Shown here in pieces: positions 1 to 5,201 of a stretch of 5,201 bases of DNA (positions within the stretch are counted from its first letter, which is position 1; every line of letters starts with the position of its first letter). Below the pieces are notes generated by a model. That model was given only the letters and a program-made list of their open reading frames with translations. It did not search any database and was not told the DNA's origin. The translations under genes and the position numbers were made by a program. Origin of the DNA: Nitrospirota bacterium (GTDB lineage Bacteria; Nitrospirota; Thermodesulfovibrionia; UBA6902); NCBI GenBank assembly GCA_024277515.1, contig JAJRVB010000301.1:1-5201 (forward strand). Direction: 5' to 3'.

Positions 1-1430
1 GCGCACCTCACAAGACCATCGGCCCACTCTGGTGTCCCGATAGCATGCAGGTGCGTATATGATGCAAGAACATTTTTATAGCATATGCCGTCTTTATTAT
101 CAACTATGCCCTTGCCGCGTTTCACGCCAAACGCCATACAGGTGCTGTTTCCCTCTATCTCCAGTACCTTTGAGTAATGAAATTCATGGCCTTTCAGGAT
201 CATTCCCATGGGGAAATACGGGTTTTCCCGCTTCACTTCCACAATGGTATATCCATGAGCCAGAGGTCTTTTTTGCAGTCCGAATGTGACCGGCAGCGCC
301 CCCACCATCGGGTATGTGCTGCCTTCAAGCACAAGGCTCCTGCCAAGGTACATAAGCCCCCCGCACTCCGCGTAAACAGGCAGGCCATCCTGTATTGCCT
401 GATTAAGCGAGCGCCTGAAACCCGCATTTTCAGCAAGCGCTATGGCATGCGTCTCAGGAAACCCTCCCCCGATATAGAGGGCGTCTATCTCCGGGACTTT
501 TTCCTCTCTCAAGGGGCTGACCTCGACTATCTCCGCCCCGCGTTTCCGGAGTTCATCGAAATTTTCCTGATAATAAAATTGAAAAGCGGAATCACGGATG
601 ACGCCGATCCGCGGCCCGTGTATTGAGTTGTGAGTATTGAGTTGTGAGTATTGAGTTGTGAGTTCGTCATTCGTCATTCGGTATTCGGTATTCGTCATTC
701 GTCGTTCTCTACCCTGCACAGCCTCCCCCGCAACCTTCAATATTGCATCAACATCCAGGTACTCTCTGCCTATTTCAGCAACGGCTGCGATAGACTCTTC
801 AATCCCCTCATGCTCCTGAAAAGGTGTCAGACCCATATGCCTTTCCGGAAACGGGTCTTTCTTTAATCTCGGGATGGCTCCCAGCACCGGTATATTGCAT
901 TTTTCATTAATGGCCTTCCGTATTACGGATTCCTGTCTGCTCGTTGCTATCCGGTTCAGGACTACACCCCCTATCGAAACATCCGGGTCCATCTCCCGGC
1001 AGCCCAAAATCATGGCTGCAATCGTGCTGGTTGTTTTTGTGCAATCTATTATTATTACTACCGGGGCGCCCAGCAGTTTTGCGAGCTCGGCAGTGCTGTA
1101 TGTCCCTTGATGGTCCATCCCGTCATAAAGCCCCCTGTTGCCCTCAATCACAGCTATACCCCCCCTTTTAGTAAAGGGGGGATTTGCATGGGATATGAAA
1201 GATCGCACAACCTGCTCAGGGGTCATCATGAAGAGGTCCAGGTTATAGCAGGGTCCACCGGATGCCTTTGCCAGCCAGCCGGCGTCAATATAATCCGGGC
1301 CTTTTTTGAAAGGGATTACCTTCAACCCCTGATTTTGTAGTACGGTGATAAGAGATAAAGAAAGGATCGTCTTTCCGCTCCCGCCTCTCAGGCCGGAGAC
1401 GACTATCCTTGGGATTGGTTTTGTATGCAT
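1..1430 (-). CDS. dsrN: DsrN: cobyrinate a,c-diamide synthase-type siroheme amidase (3' end cut by the window)
   Basis: The frame is open from ATG at 1430 to the left edge (476 codons, no stop), so only a short C-terminus is missing. It belongs to the CbiA/CobB family of ATP- and glutamine-dependent amidotransferases; in dsr operons this protein, DsrN, is thought to amidate siroheme for sulfite reductase. Residues 13-21 form the P-loop (GLRGGSGKT), followed by KKGPDYIDAGW (42-52), VIEGNRGLYDG (94-104) and ERHMG (196-200). The type-1 glutaminase domain begins near 273 and holds the nucleophile Cys356 in YAECGGLMYLG, GHEFHYS (414-420) and YTHLH (458-462), with the probable catalytic His. Residues about 242-270 are encoded by tandem repeats in the interdomain linker, and 83-91 by a palindrome. 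The ATG is the first start in frame and suits the P-loop position, but no Shine-Dalgarno precedes it: the upstream sequence is pyrimidine-rich. The gene lies 116 bp after dsrD. Family assignment is secure; the siroheme substrate is inferred from context. Confidence 0.93.
   Translation of the reverse strand, partial: MHTKPIPRIVVSGLRGGSGKTILSLSLITVLQNQGLKVIPFKKGPDYIDAGWLAKASGGPCYNLDLFMMTPEQVVRSFISHANPPFTKRGGIAVIEGNRGLYDGMDHQGTYSTAELAKLLGAPVVIIIDCTKTTSTIAAMILGCREMDPDVSIGGVVLNRIATSRQESVIRKAINEKCNIPVLGAIPRLKKDPFPERHMGLTPFQEHEGIEESIAAVAEIGREYLDVDAILKVAGEAVQGRERRMTNTEYRMTNDELTTQYSQLNTHNSIHGPRIGVIRDSAFQFYYQENFDELRKRGAEIVEVSPLREEKVPEIDALYIGGGFPETHAIALAENAGFRRSLNQAIQDGLPVYAECGGLMYLGRSLVLEGSTYPMVGALPVTFGLQKRPLAHGYTIVEVKRENPYFPMGMILKGHEFHYSKVLEIEGNSTCMAFGVKRGKGIVDNKDGICYKNVLASYTHLHAIGTPEWADGLVRC
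622..705. repeat. Heptamer-based tandem repeats inside the dsrN linker
   Basis: On the plus strand, 622-663 is three perfect copies of the 14-mer ATTGAGTTGTGAGT, itself two related heptamers. It is followed directly by six heptamers at 664-705: TCGTCAT twice, TCGGTAT twice, TCGTCAT, TCGTCGT. Each block is 42 bp, so the 84 bp add a whole number of codons (28) and dsrN stays in frame. The encoded peptide, about residues 242-270, is polar and low-complexity (RRMTNTEYRMTNDEL, then TTQYSQLNT) and falls between the ATPase-like and glutaminase domains. The TGAGT core is shared with the array upstream of pyrE. Confidence 0.9.
1160..1181. repeat. Palindromic element translated within dsrN
   Basis: Six C plus TTT (1160-1168) are perfectly complementary to AAA plus six G (1173-1181) across a 4-nt loop, giving a 9-bp hairpin. 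It lies inside dsrN and encodes PPFTKRGG, just before the conserved IAVIEG strand. As I recall Salmonella CbiA, the corresponding loop is about five residues shorter and unrelated. C-run/G-run palindromes of this kind are commonly dispersed between genes, so this may be a small element accepted in frame. No second copy is visible in this window. Confidence 0.65.
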
Positions 1431-1461
1431 ATAAAGCGGGGATACAGACAGGGGCGGGACT

Positions 1462-1535
1462 CGGGGGTCAGGTCTCAGAACAGTCTGTTGCTGAAACCTG
1501 ATCCTCGGTTCGAGTCGATTCCGACCGGACCCCCG
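1462..1535 (-). repeat. 74-bp palindromic, cloverleaf-like element between dsrD and dsrN
   Basis: The ends are 13-bp inverted repeats with one mismatch: CGGGGGTCAGGTC at 1462-1474 against the reverse complement of 1523-1535. Inside lies a second imperfect palindrome: 1469-1478 pairs with 1491-1500 over 10 positions. Its one non-Watson-Crick position is G-U in minus-strand RNA but C-A in plus-strand RNA, which favours folding in the dsr transcript. A third short stem pairs 1506-1509 with 1524-1527. No U-run follows, so it is not an intrinsic terminator. It could be a miniature inverted-repeat or REP-like element, or a structured intercistronic RNA; no target-site duplication is obvious. Together with 1431-1461 it fills the gene-free gap between dsrD and dsrN. 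Confidence 0.55.
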
Positions 1536-1546
1536 AAAACTCTGTG

Positions 1547-1795
1547 TTAAATTAATCCTTTTTCTTTGAGGTATTCTTCGCTCGGGATTTCAACGGAACT
1601 GGCTCCGCCGCCGTAGGCATACATTATTTTTCCGACATTGATCATTTCCCTGAGGGCGGTCTTCACGGTGTTTTTATCCAGTTCTGCATGATCAGCCATG
1701 ATTTTTTTAATTACATCTTTTTCTTTCAGTTTCTTTTTGCCCTTCATTTTCTCCAGATAGGCAAATATTTCATCCTGAATTTCTTTTTGTTCCAT
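1547..1795 (-). CDS. dsrD: DsrD-family small winged-helix protein
   Basis: This 82-residue protein directly follows dsrAB and matches DsrD in position and size (family members are about 75-85 residues). DsrD of sulfate reducers is a winged-helix protein shown to stimulate sulfite reduction by DsrAB; it is a cytoplasmic partner of the reductase rather than a proven transcription factor. Visible here are an amphipathic first helix (residues 1-18), a lysine-rich turn (KGKKKLKEKD, 18-27), helices over about 27-54 including a TVKTALREM stretch, then a beta-wing KIMYAYGGGASSVEIP. The aromatic, serine-rich wing I know from Desulfovibrio DsrD (YWSSGSTTMYG) is only loosely recognisable, so this is a divergent member. 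The start is preceded by GGGGTGGAG. An own promoter is possible at 1842-1870. Family call is fairly sure because context and fold pattern agree. Confidence 0.8.
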   Translation of the reverse strand: MEQKEIQDEIFAYLEKMKGKKKLKEKDVIKKIMADHAELDKNTVKTALREMINVGKIMYAYGGGASSVEIPSEEYLKEKGLI

Positions 1796-1841
1796 ATCTC
1801 CACCCCTTTTTTGATATTAAAAAATAAAGGTCAGCGTTAAT

Positions 1842-1870
1842 AAACTAACCCTTTCAAGTCATTTTGTCAA
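1842..1870 (-). promoter_or_regulatory. Candidate sigma-70 promoter for dsrD
   Basis: On the minus strand, TTGACA (1870-1865) is followed after exactly 17 bp by TAGTTT (1847-1842). The -35 box is a perfect consensus; the -10 box keeps the key T, A and final T. A transcript starting near 1835 would have a leader of about 40 nt with the dsrD ribosome binding site. It lies beyond the dsrB stem-loop, so dsrD and dsrN could be expressed apart from dsrAB. This is sequence matching only. Confidence 0.45.
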
Positions 1871-1893
1871 GAAAGAAACACTGCGTATAAGAG

Positions 1894-1932
1894 ACGGCAA
1901 GTATTCCCGGAAATATAAGGAATACTTGCCGT
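1894..1932 (-). other. Intercistronic stem-loop after dsrB
   Basis: ACGGCAAGTATTCC (1894-1907) and its exact reverse complement (1919-1932) form a 14-bp perfect stem with an 11-nt loop, starting 13 bp after the dsrB stop. In the minus-strand direction the stem is followed by CTCTTATACG, with no U-run, so it is a poor intrinsic terminator. It would more likely protect the dsrAB message from 3' exonucleases or mark a processing or attenuation point before dsrD. Confidence 0.7.
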
Positions 1933-1945
1933 TCCGTATATCAGT

Positions 1946-3016
1946 CTAGTACTTGAAAGCAGCGGATGTTCTCAATGTATCTCTCATGAACGTGAAGTCG
2001 TCGATGTGCTGGAATGTGAATTCAATGCCGGTGAGTTTGAAGAAATCTTCCCATCCGACTCTCTCTATCCATTCCCCGACTCTTTCATGCTTTTTGGCAT
2101 TTGCCGCATACACGTCGATGATGTTCTTGATCGCATCCACAACCTTGGGCCATCTTGGAGGCTCATTGTAGAAAAACGGTATAGCCAGCTTGGAGAATTT
2201 GGGGCTGGTCCTCAGGCTTCCGATCTTTCCGCCTACCACAATTGCCACACCGTCATCTTCCGGTCTGTGGATATCAATCGGGGGACAGACTGTGAAGCAG
2301 TTACCGCAGTACATGCATTTCTCTTCATTGATCGAAACCGACTTGGTCTTTGGATTCGGCCTGATAGCTGAAGTCGGACATGATCCAACGGTTGTGGGGA
2401 TCTCACACATTTTCCCTACATTTTCATCATCAATAGTCGGGACTTTCCTGTGCACGGCAACAACAGCTATATCGGAAACATGAACCGCGCCGCACATGTT
2501 AACGCAGCAGGCTACGGCCAGTCTGACCTTGTTGGGGAGCTCTTTTGTTGTGAAATACTCATGGAGTTCATCCATCATGGCCTTGACAATTCCGGAAGCG
2601 TCCGTACATGCACTGTGGCAGTGTACCCATCCCTGTGTATGAATGACATTACTGATGCGGGGGCCGATACCGCCGATCATGTAGCCCTTTTCTTTCAGCT
2701 CTGCTACACACGGATCAAGTTTGGCCTTGTCCGATATGAGCAGTTCGATATTGTTTCTTGTGGTAAAACGGAGATGTCCATCGCAGTATTTCTCTGCAAG
2801 ATCACAGACCTCGCGGATAGTCTCAGTGGCAAGAATCCTTGGAGAAGCGACCCTTACAGTGTACAGCTCATCGCCGCTCTCTGCCACATGAACCATTGTT
2901 CCGGGGCTCAGGACCTCATGATATTTCCATTTGCCGTAATTATTCTTGATAACGGGCGGTAAAAATTTTTCAAAATGAGGTGGTCCGACATCTGTTTGTC
3001 TCTCTGGTAATGACAT
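1946..3016 (-). CDS. dsrB: Dissimilatory sulfite reductase beta subunit
   Basis: DsrB pairs with DsrA in the cytoplasmic alpha2beta2 reductase that carries sulfite reduction, working with DsrC and the membrane DsrMKJOP complex (not in this window). The 356 residues contain the siroheme/[4Fe-4S] ligand set: Cys133 in QGWVHCHSACTDASG, then Cys170, Cys171 and Cys175 in VACCVNMCGAVH. Next comes the ferredoxin insert: Cys213 in VGSCPTSAIRPNP, and Cys234, Cys237, Cys240 and Cys244 in the CMYCGNCFTVCP stretch. The C-terminal GEWIERVGWEDFFKLTGIEFT and HIDDFTF segments are typical of DsrB. It is somewhat shorter than Desulfovibrio DsrB (about 380 residues), apparently at the N-terminus. AGGAGG lies 8 nt before the ATG, fixing the start. 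It follows dsrA by 36 bp with no promoter seen, so the two are cotranscribed. One variation is HCHSACTDASG where HCHTPATDASG is usual, adding a cysteine (Cys137). Confidence 0.97.
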   Translation of the reverse strand: MSLPERQTDVGPPHFEKFLPPVIKNNYGKWKYHEVLSPGTMVHVAESGDELYTVRVASPRILATETIREVCDLAEKYCDGHLRFTTRNNIELLISDKAKLDPCVAELKEKGYMIGGIGPRISNVIHTQGWVHCHSACTDASGIVKAMMDELHEYFTTKELPNKVRLAVACCVNMCGAVHVSDIAVVAVHRKVPTIDDENVGKMCEIPTTVGSCPTSAIRPNPKTKSVSINEEKCMYCGNCFTVCPPIDIHRPEDDGVAIVVGGKIGSLRTSPKFSKLAIPFFYNEPPRWPKVVDAIKNIIDVYAANAKKHERVGEWIERVGWEDFFKLTGIEFTFQHIDDFTFMRDTLRTSAAFKY

Positions 3017-3052
3017 TGATAATTCCTCCTTTATCCTTAATTTAACTTTATA

Positions 3053-4237
3053 TTATTTTTCGAAATCACTATCAGCCCAGAAGAAGAACGGGTCTTTCCT
3101 CGGCTCTCTCACCTGCTGCGGCTGAGGATCAACGCCTACTGCCTCAAGCAGCGGCCTCATGCCTTTTACTTCAATAAGCTCACCAAGTCTCTCTCTCGGT
3201 TTCGCATTGTCATCCCACCATTCAATGATGTTCTCGGTAAGTTCTGTTAATTTTTCGAAATCTTCATCATCACATTTGATAAACGGTACGAGTACCCAGG
3301 AGATGAGTGAACCAACAACGATAGGGGCCTTGCTCCCTACCAGGACTGTGGCTCCTTTTTCTTCACCCTGCCTGAGGGCCTTTGTCATCTTTGCGATGCA
3401 GTGCATGCACCTGCTGCACTGGACGTCATTGATCTTAATTTCGCCGCCGTCATAACTCATGCAGTCAGTAGGACACATATCAATGATCTCCGACTGTATG
3501 TCCATGCCGCCGTCCGCATATTTTTTGACTTCAGCCTGGTCTATCCTGATATTGCCTTTCCATGTACCGATAATTGAAAGGTCGGCACGGGCAATAGCCG
3601 CGACACAGTCACAGGCACAGCCTGAAACCTTGATCTTGAATTTGTACGGGAATGCGGGCCTGTGCAATTCATCCTGAAAATGCTGTGTCATGTGATTGCA
3701 AATACCCATTGCGTCAATGTTCGCCCATTCGCAGCGGGCCATGCCAACGCAGCAGCTTGGGGTCCTCATGGCTGATCCGGAACCGCCGAGATCCCAGCCG
3801 CGGGAGGAATATTCAGCAAAAAGAGGCTCGAGCGCTTCGGTTGTTGTCCCGAGAAGAACAAGGTCACCGGTTGAGCCGTGCATGTTCGTAAGACCGCTTC
3901 CGTATTTGTCCCATATATCGCATATTTCTTTTAATGCCGCCGAAGTATAGAAAAAACCACTCGGCTGGTTAATCCTGTATGTGTGAAAATGGGCAACTCC
4001 CGGGAACTCTTCAGGCAAAGAAGAATATCTTCCGATAACTCCTGATCCGTATCCGAGAACTCCGACGATTCCACCGTGTTTCCAGTATCCGCGCTTGGTT
4101 TGAAATGATTTTTCCAGCTGCCCCAATTCATCGTCCGACATTTTGTTGGTTTTCGCGGCCTTTTTGATTTCAGTAACAAAACTCGGCCACGGTCCTTTTT
4201 CCAGCTCATCCAGCATTGGTGTGTCGTACTTAGCCAT
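3053..4237 (-). CDS. dsrA: Dissimilatory sulfite reductase alpha subunit
   Basis: DsrA forms the siroheme sulfite reductase with DsrB, catalysing the multi-electron reduction of sulfite and, with DsrC, producing the DsrC trisulfide. Landmarks in the 394 residues are: GYWKHGGIVGV (50-60), TNMHGSTGD (117-125), GWDLGGSGS (147-155), the first cluster motif Cys163-X5-Cys169, HRPAFPYKFK (192-201), the second motif Cys207-X3-Cys211, and a ferredoxin domain with Cys255, Cys274, Cys277 and Cys280. The C-terminal RKDPFFFWADSDF is DsrA-like. All expected cluster ligands are present, so the enzyme should be functional. It is shorter than Desulfovibrio DsrA (about 437 residues), and the usually well-conserved SGCPNDC reads SGCACDC here, adding Cys209. 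AAGGAGG precedes the ATG by 6-7 nt. A promoter candidate lies about 140 bp upstream. It is the first gene of the dsr operon, separated from pyrE by a 291-bp gap with a probable terminator. Confidence 0.97.
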   Translation of the reverse strand: MAKYDTPMLDELEKGPWPSFVTEIKKAAKTNKMSDDELGQLEKSFQTKRGYWKHGGIVGVLGYGSGVIGRYSSLPEEFPGVAHFHTYRINQPSGFFYTSAALKEICDIWDKYGSGLTNMHGSTGDLVLLGTTTEALEPLFAEYSSRGWDLGGSGSAMRTPSCCVGMARCEWANIDAMGICNHMTQHFQDELHRPAFPYKFKIKVSGCACDCVAAIARADLSIIGTWKGNIRIDQAEVKKYADGGMDIQSEIIDMCPTDCMSYDGGEIKINDVQCSRCMHCIAKMTKALRQGEEKGATVLVGSKAPIVVGSLISWVLVPFIKCDDEDFEKLTELTENIIEWWDDNAKPRERLGELIEVKGMRPLLEAVGVDPQPQQVREPRKDPFFFWADSDFEK

Positions 4238-4259
4238 TATGACCCTCCTTCTTTCTTTT

Positions 4260-4282
4260 TCTCCTGCCGAGCCGGCAGGAGA
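4260..4282 (-). promoter_or_regulatory. Strong hairpin in the dsrA leader
   Basis: TCTCCTGCCG (4260-4269) pairs perfectly with CGGCAGGAGA (4273-4282) across a 3-nt loop, giving a 10-bp G/C-rich stem whose base lies only a few bases from the purine-rich dsrA ribosome binding region. One arm contains CTCCT, complementary to the AGGAG of the dsrA Shine-Dalgarno, so alternative pairing is conceivable. It may equally stabilise the mRNA or be a dispersed palindrome. Confidence 0.6.
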
Positions 4283-4320
4283 GTATTTTATTGATAACTA
4301 AAATCAAGAATCCCTTTTTT

Positions 4321-4349
4321 ATTTAAGGAAACGTCTCTTGAATTTAAGG
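4321..4349. repeat. 8-bp direct repeat in the dsrA leader, 21-bp phase
   Basis: ATTTAAGG occurs at 4321-4328 and again at 4342-4349, 21 bp apart, which is close to two helical turns. It lies just downstream of the proposed dsrA transcription start. Such spacing would suit a dimeric regulator on one DNA face, but A/T-rich sequence makes chance repeats common, and no known sulfate-reducer operator is recognised. Confidence 0.3.
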
Positions 4350-4373
4350 ATTGCACAGAAAAAAAGGTTTTTC

Positions 4374-4403
4374 ATAGTAGTACATATATCATTTCAACGT
4401 CAA
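4374..4403 (-). promoter_or_regulatory. Candidate sigma-70 promoter for dsrABDN
   Basis: On the minus strand, TTGACG (4403-4398) and TACTAT (4379-4374) are separated by 18 bp. The -35 matches consensus at five of six positions and the -10 at four, including T1, A2 and T6. The sequence upstream (4404-4440) is very A/T-rich with A and T tracts, resembling an UP element. The start would fall near 4367, giving a leader of about 130 nt that includes the direct repeat and hairpin. Confidence 0.5.
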
Positions 4404-4491
4404 ATAAAAAATATTAATGCGCTCATTTAAAATTATTTATCTTATTTAAAAGCGGTTAGATCCGGGGAATAAATCCTGTAAGCCCGGCATG

Positions 4492-4529
4492 GAAAATGCC
4501 CTTTCAGTCATACGGACTGCATAGGGCAT
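4492..4529 (-). terminator. Probable intrinsic terminator of pyrE
   Basis: ATGCCCT (4496-4502) pairs with AGGGCAT (4523-4529), and inside it CAGTC (4505-4509) pairs with GACTG (4515-4519) with a 5-nt loop and a small internal loop. In the minus-strand direction the stem runs into TTTTCC. The stem begins at the pyrE stop codon. The U-run is short, but position and structure fit termination before dsrA. Confidence 0.6.
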
Positions 4530-5125
4530 CAGACACTTTTCTGATATGCCGCAAAAATTTCCTCTTTTGTGAGCAATGTCATGACCGGCACCCCAAGCCT
4601 TCTTATCGCCTCCCGTCCACCCTCCTGCCTGTCAATAAGAACGGCAACGCCCAAGACCTTAAGACCGCATTTCCGCGCACGTTCAATTGCCTTGACTGCA
4701 GAGCCTCCGGTCGTAATGACATCTTCAATAATGACGACCCTGTCACCTTTGGTGACATTTCCCTCCACCCATTGCATGGTCCCGTGCTTCTTGGGTTCCT
4801 TTCTGACCACAAAGGATTCAAGGGGGGCGTCTTTAAGATAAGATGTATACGCAATGGCATTGGCCAACGGGTCGGCTCCGAGAGTGAGCCCGCCAATTCC
4901 CTTGACTTTCCATGACTTCCTGCCCAGGATCATCCCATGCAGCAGATGTCCTGTCAGATACATTCCCTCGGCATTCAGTGTAGTCGGCTTGCAGTTAAAA
5001 TAGAAACTGCTCATTTTACCTGAGGCGAGTTTAAACGATGGCTTGTCCGTAAATTTAAAGGTCCTCTCGAGTATCAGCTCGATAAGCCTCTGCTTCATTT
5101 TTTCAGGCGACCGGTATCTTCGCAT
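4529..5125 (-). CDS. pyrE: Orotate phosphoribosyltransferase
   Basis: PyrE converts orotate and PRPP to orotidine 5'-monophosphate and pyrophosphate in de novo pyrimidine synthesis, in the cytoplasm. The 198 residues contain the PRPP-binding motif VVIIEDVITTGGS (130-142), the flexible catalytic loop RKEPKKHGT (108-116), SGKMSSFYFNCK (35-46) and GGLTLGADPLANA (78-90), the last two typical of orotate binding in this family. Length is normal. The start at 5125 is preferred because GGGGGAG lies 5 nt upstream; Met10 lacks such a site and would trim the N-terminal helix. The gene ends at a probable terminator, so it is likely a separate transcription unit from dsr; no functional link is implied. 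Its upstream region is a heptamer array, and no promoter is visible in the bases available. Confidence 0.96.
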   Translation of the reverse strand: MRRYRSPEKMKQRLIELILERTFKFTDKPSFKLASGKMSSFYFNCKPTTLNAEGMYLTGHLLHGMILGRKSWKVKGIGGLTLGADPLANAIAYTSYLKDAPLESFVVRKEPKKHGTMQWVEGNVTKGDRVVIIEDVITTGGSAVKAIERARKCGLKVLGVAVLIDRQEGGREAIRRLGVPVMTLLTKEEIFAAYQKSV

Positions 5126-5141
5126 ATAAACTCCCCCATTC

Positions 5142-5201
5142 TTGAGTTTTGAGTTTTGAGTTTTGAGTTCTGAGTTCTGAGTTCTGAGTTCTGAGTTTTG
5201 A
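5142..5201. repeat. Heptamer tandem repeat upstream of pyrE (continues past the window)
   Basis: Eight perfect-period heptamers fill 5142-5197: TTGAGTT four times, then CTGAGTT four times, followed by a partial TTGA at the edge. The array starts 16 bp before the pyrE start codon, just upstream of its ribosome binding site, and would lie in the pyrE leader or promoter. The TGAGT core matches the repeats within dsrN, in the same orientation. Confidence 0.92.

Noticed and set aside
622..705. CRISPR array.
   Set aside because: The units are 7 or 14 bp with no spacers.
651..866. Plus-strand ORF beginning within the repeats (CEFVIRHSVFGIRHSSFS).
   Set aside because: It is the translation of the heptamer repeat on the antisense strand of dsrN, with no ribosome binding site and no family features.
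1..1430. dsrN region as a frameshifted pseudogene, since no complete minus-strand ORF is closed here.
   Set aside because: Translating from 1430 gives one uninterrupted frame to the left edge with all family motifs in order; it only lacks a stop because the window ends.
1462..1535. tRNA-like gene: 7-8 bp closing stem and a GGTTCGAGTC that resembles a T-loop.
   Set aside because: The bases flanking the T-loop-like motif do not form a 5-bp T stem, there is no D-arm GG loop, and no 5-bp anticodon stem can be drawn. The inner hairpin pairs better as minus-strand RNA, opposite to the T-loop reading.
1894..1932. Intrinsic terminator after dsrB.
   Set aside because: The stem is strong, but neither strand has a T-run immediately after it, so it is listed as an intercistronic stem-loop instead.
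2006..2962. Plus-strand ORFs antisense to dsrB, including ones of 121 and 170 residues.
   Set aside because: They are shadows of a confidently identified gene and show no recognisable domain or start signal.
4238..4528. Known sulfate-reducer operators (Rex- or HcpR-type palindromes) upstream of dsrA.
   Set aside because: No TTGTGA-type or TTAAC-type palindrome could be found; only a direct repeat and a hairpin are visible.

Overview
This window carries the core of a dissimilatory sulfite reductase (dsr) operon from an anaerobic, very probably sulfate- or sulfite-respiring bacterium. All recognised genes lie on the minus strand, so the biological order runs from right to left: pyrE, then dsrA, dsrB, dsrD and a nearly complete dsrN. 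The dsrA-dsrB-dsrD-dsrN order, and above all the presence of dsrD, points to the reductive (sulfite-reducing) version of the pathway rather than the oxidative one used by phototrophic and chemotrophic sulfur oxidisers. The moderate base composition, A/T-rich intergenic regions and heptanucleotide tandem repeats would suit an uncultured Nitrospirota- or Desulfobacterota-like genome, but the window alone cannot settle the lineage.

Layout from right to left. Positions 5142-5201 hold a heptamer tandem repeat running off the window edge. Next come pyrE (5125-4529) and a stem-loop followed by T residues that probably terminates it. The A/T-rich pyrE-dsrA gap contains a plausible sigma-70 promoter for dsrA, an 8-bp direct repeat spaced 21 bp, and a strong hairpin just upstream of the dsrA ribosome binding site. 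dsrA (4237-3053) and dsrB (3016-1946) are 36 bp apart, each with a good Shine-Dalgarno. The 150-bp dsrB-dsrD gap holds a perfect 14-bp stem-loop and, beyond it, a TTGACA-type promoter candidate for dsrD. dsrD (1795-1547) is followed by a 74-bp palindromic element, then dsrN (1430 to the left edge).

How they work together. DsrA and DsrB form the siroheme- and [4Fe-4S]-containing sulfite reductase; DsrD is a small winged-helix protein known to stimulate that reductase; DsrN is a CbiA/CobB-type amidotransferase thought to amidate siroheme for this enzyme. pyrE is a pyrimidine-biosynthesis gene that is merely adjacent. dsrC and dsrMKJOP are not in the window.

The system is known, but it has unusual features. 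dsrN is one open reading frame carrying 84 bp of heptamer-based repeats exactly in its interdomain linker and a translated palindromic element in its N-terminal domain. A palindromic element sits directly upstream of dsrN, which has no recognisable ribosome binding site. DsrA and DsrD depart from well-known family signatures, and dsrD appears able to be transcribed apart from dsrAB.
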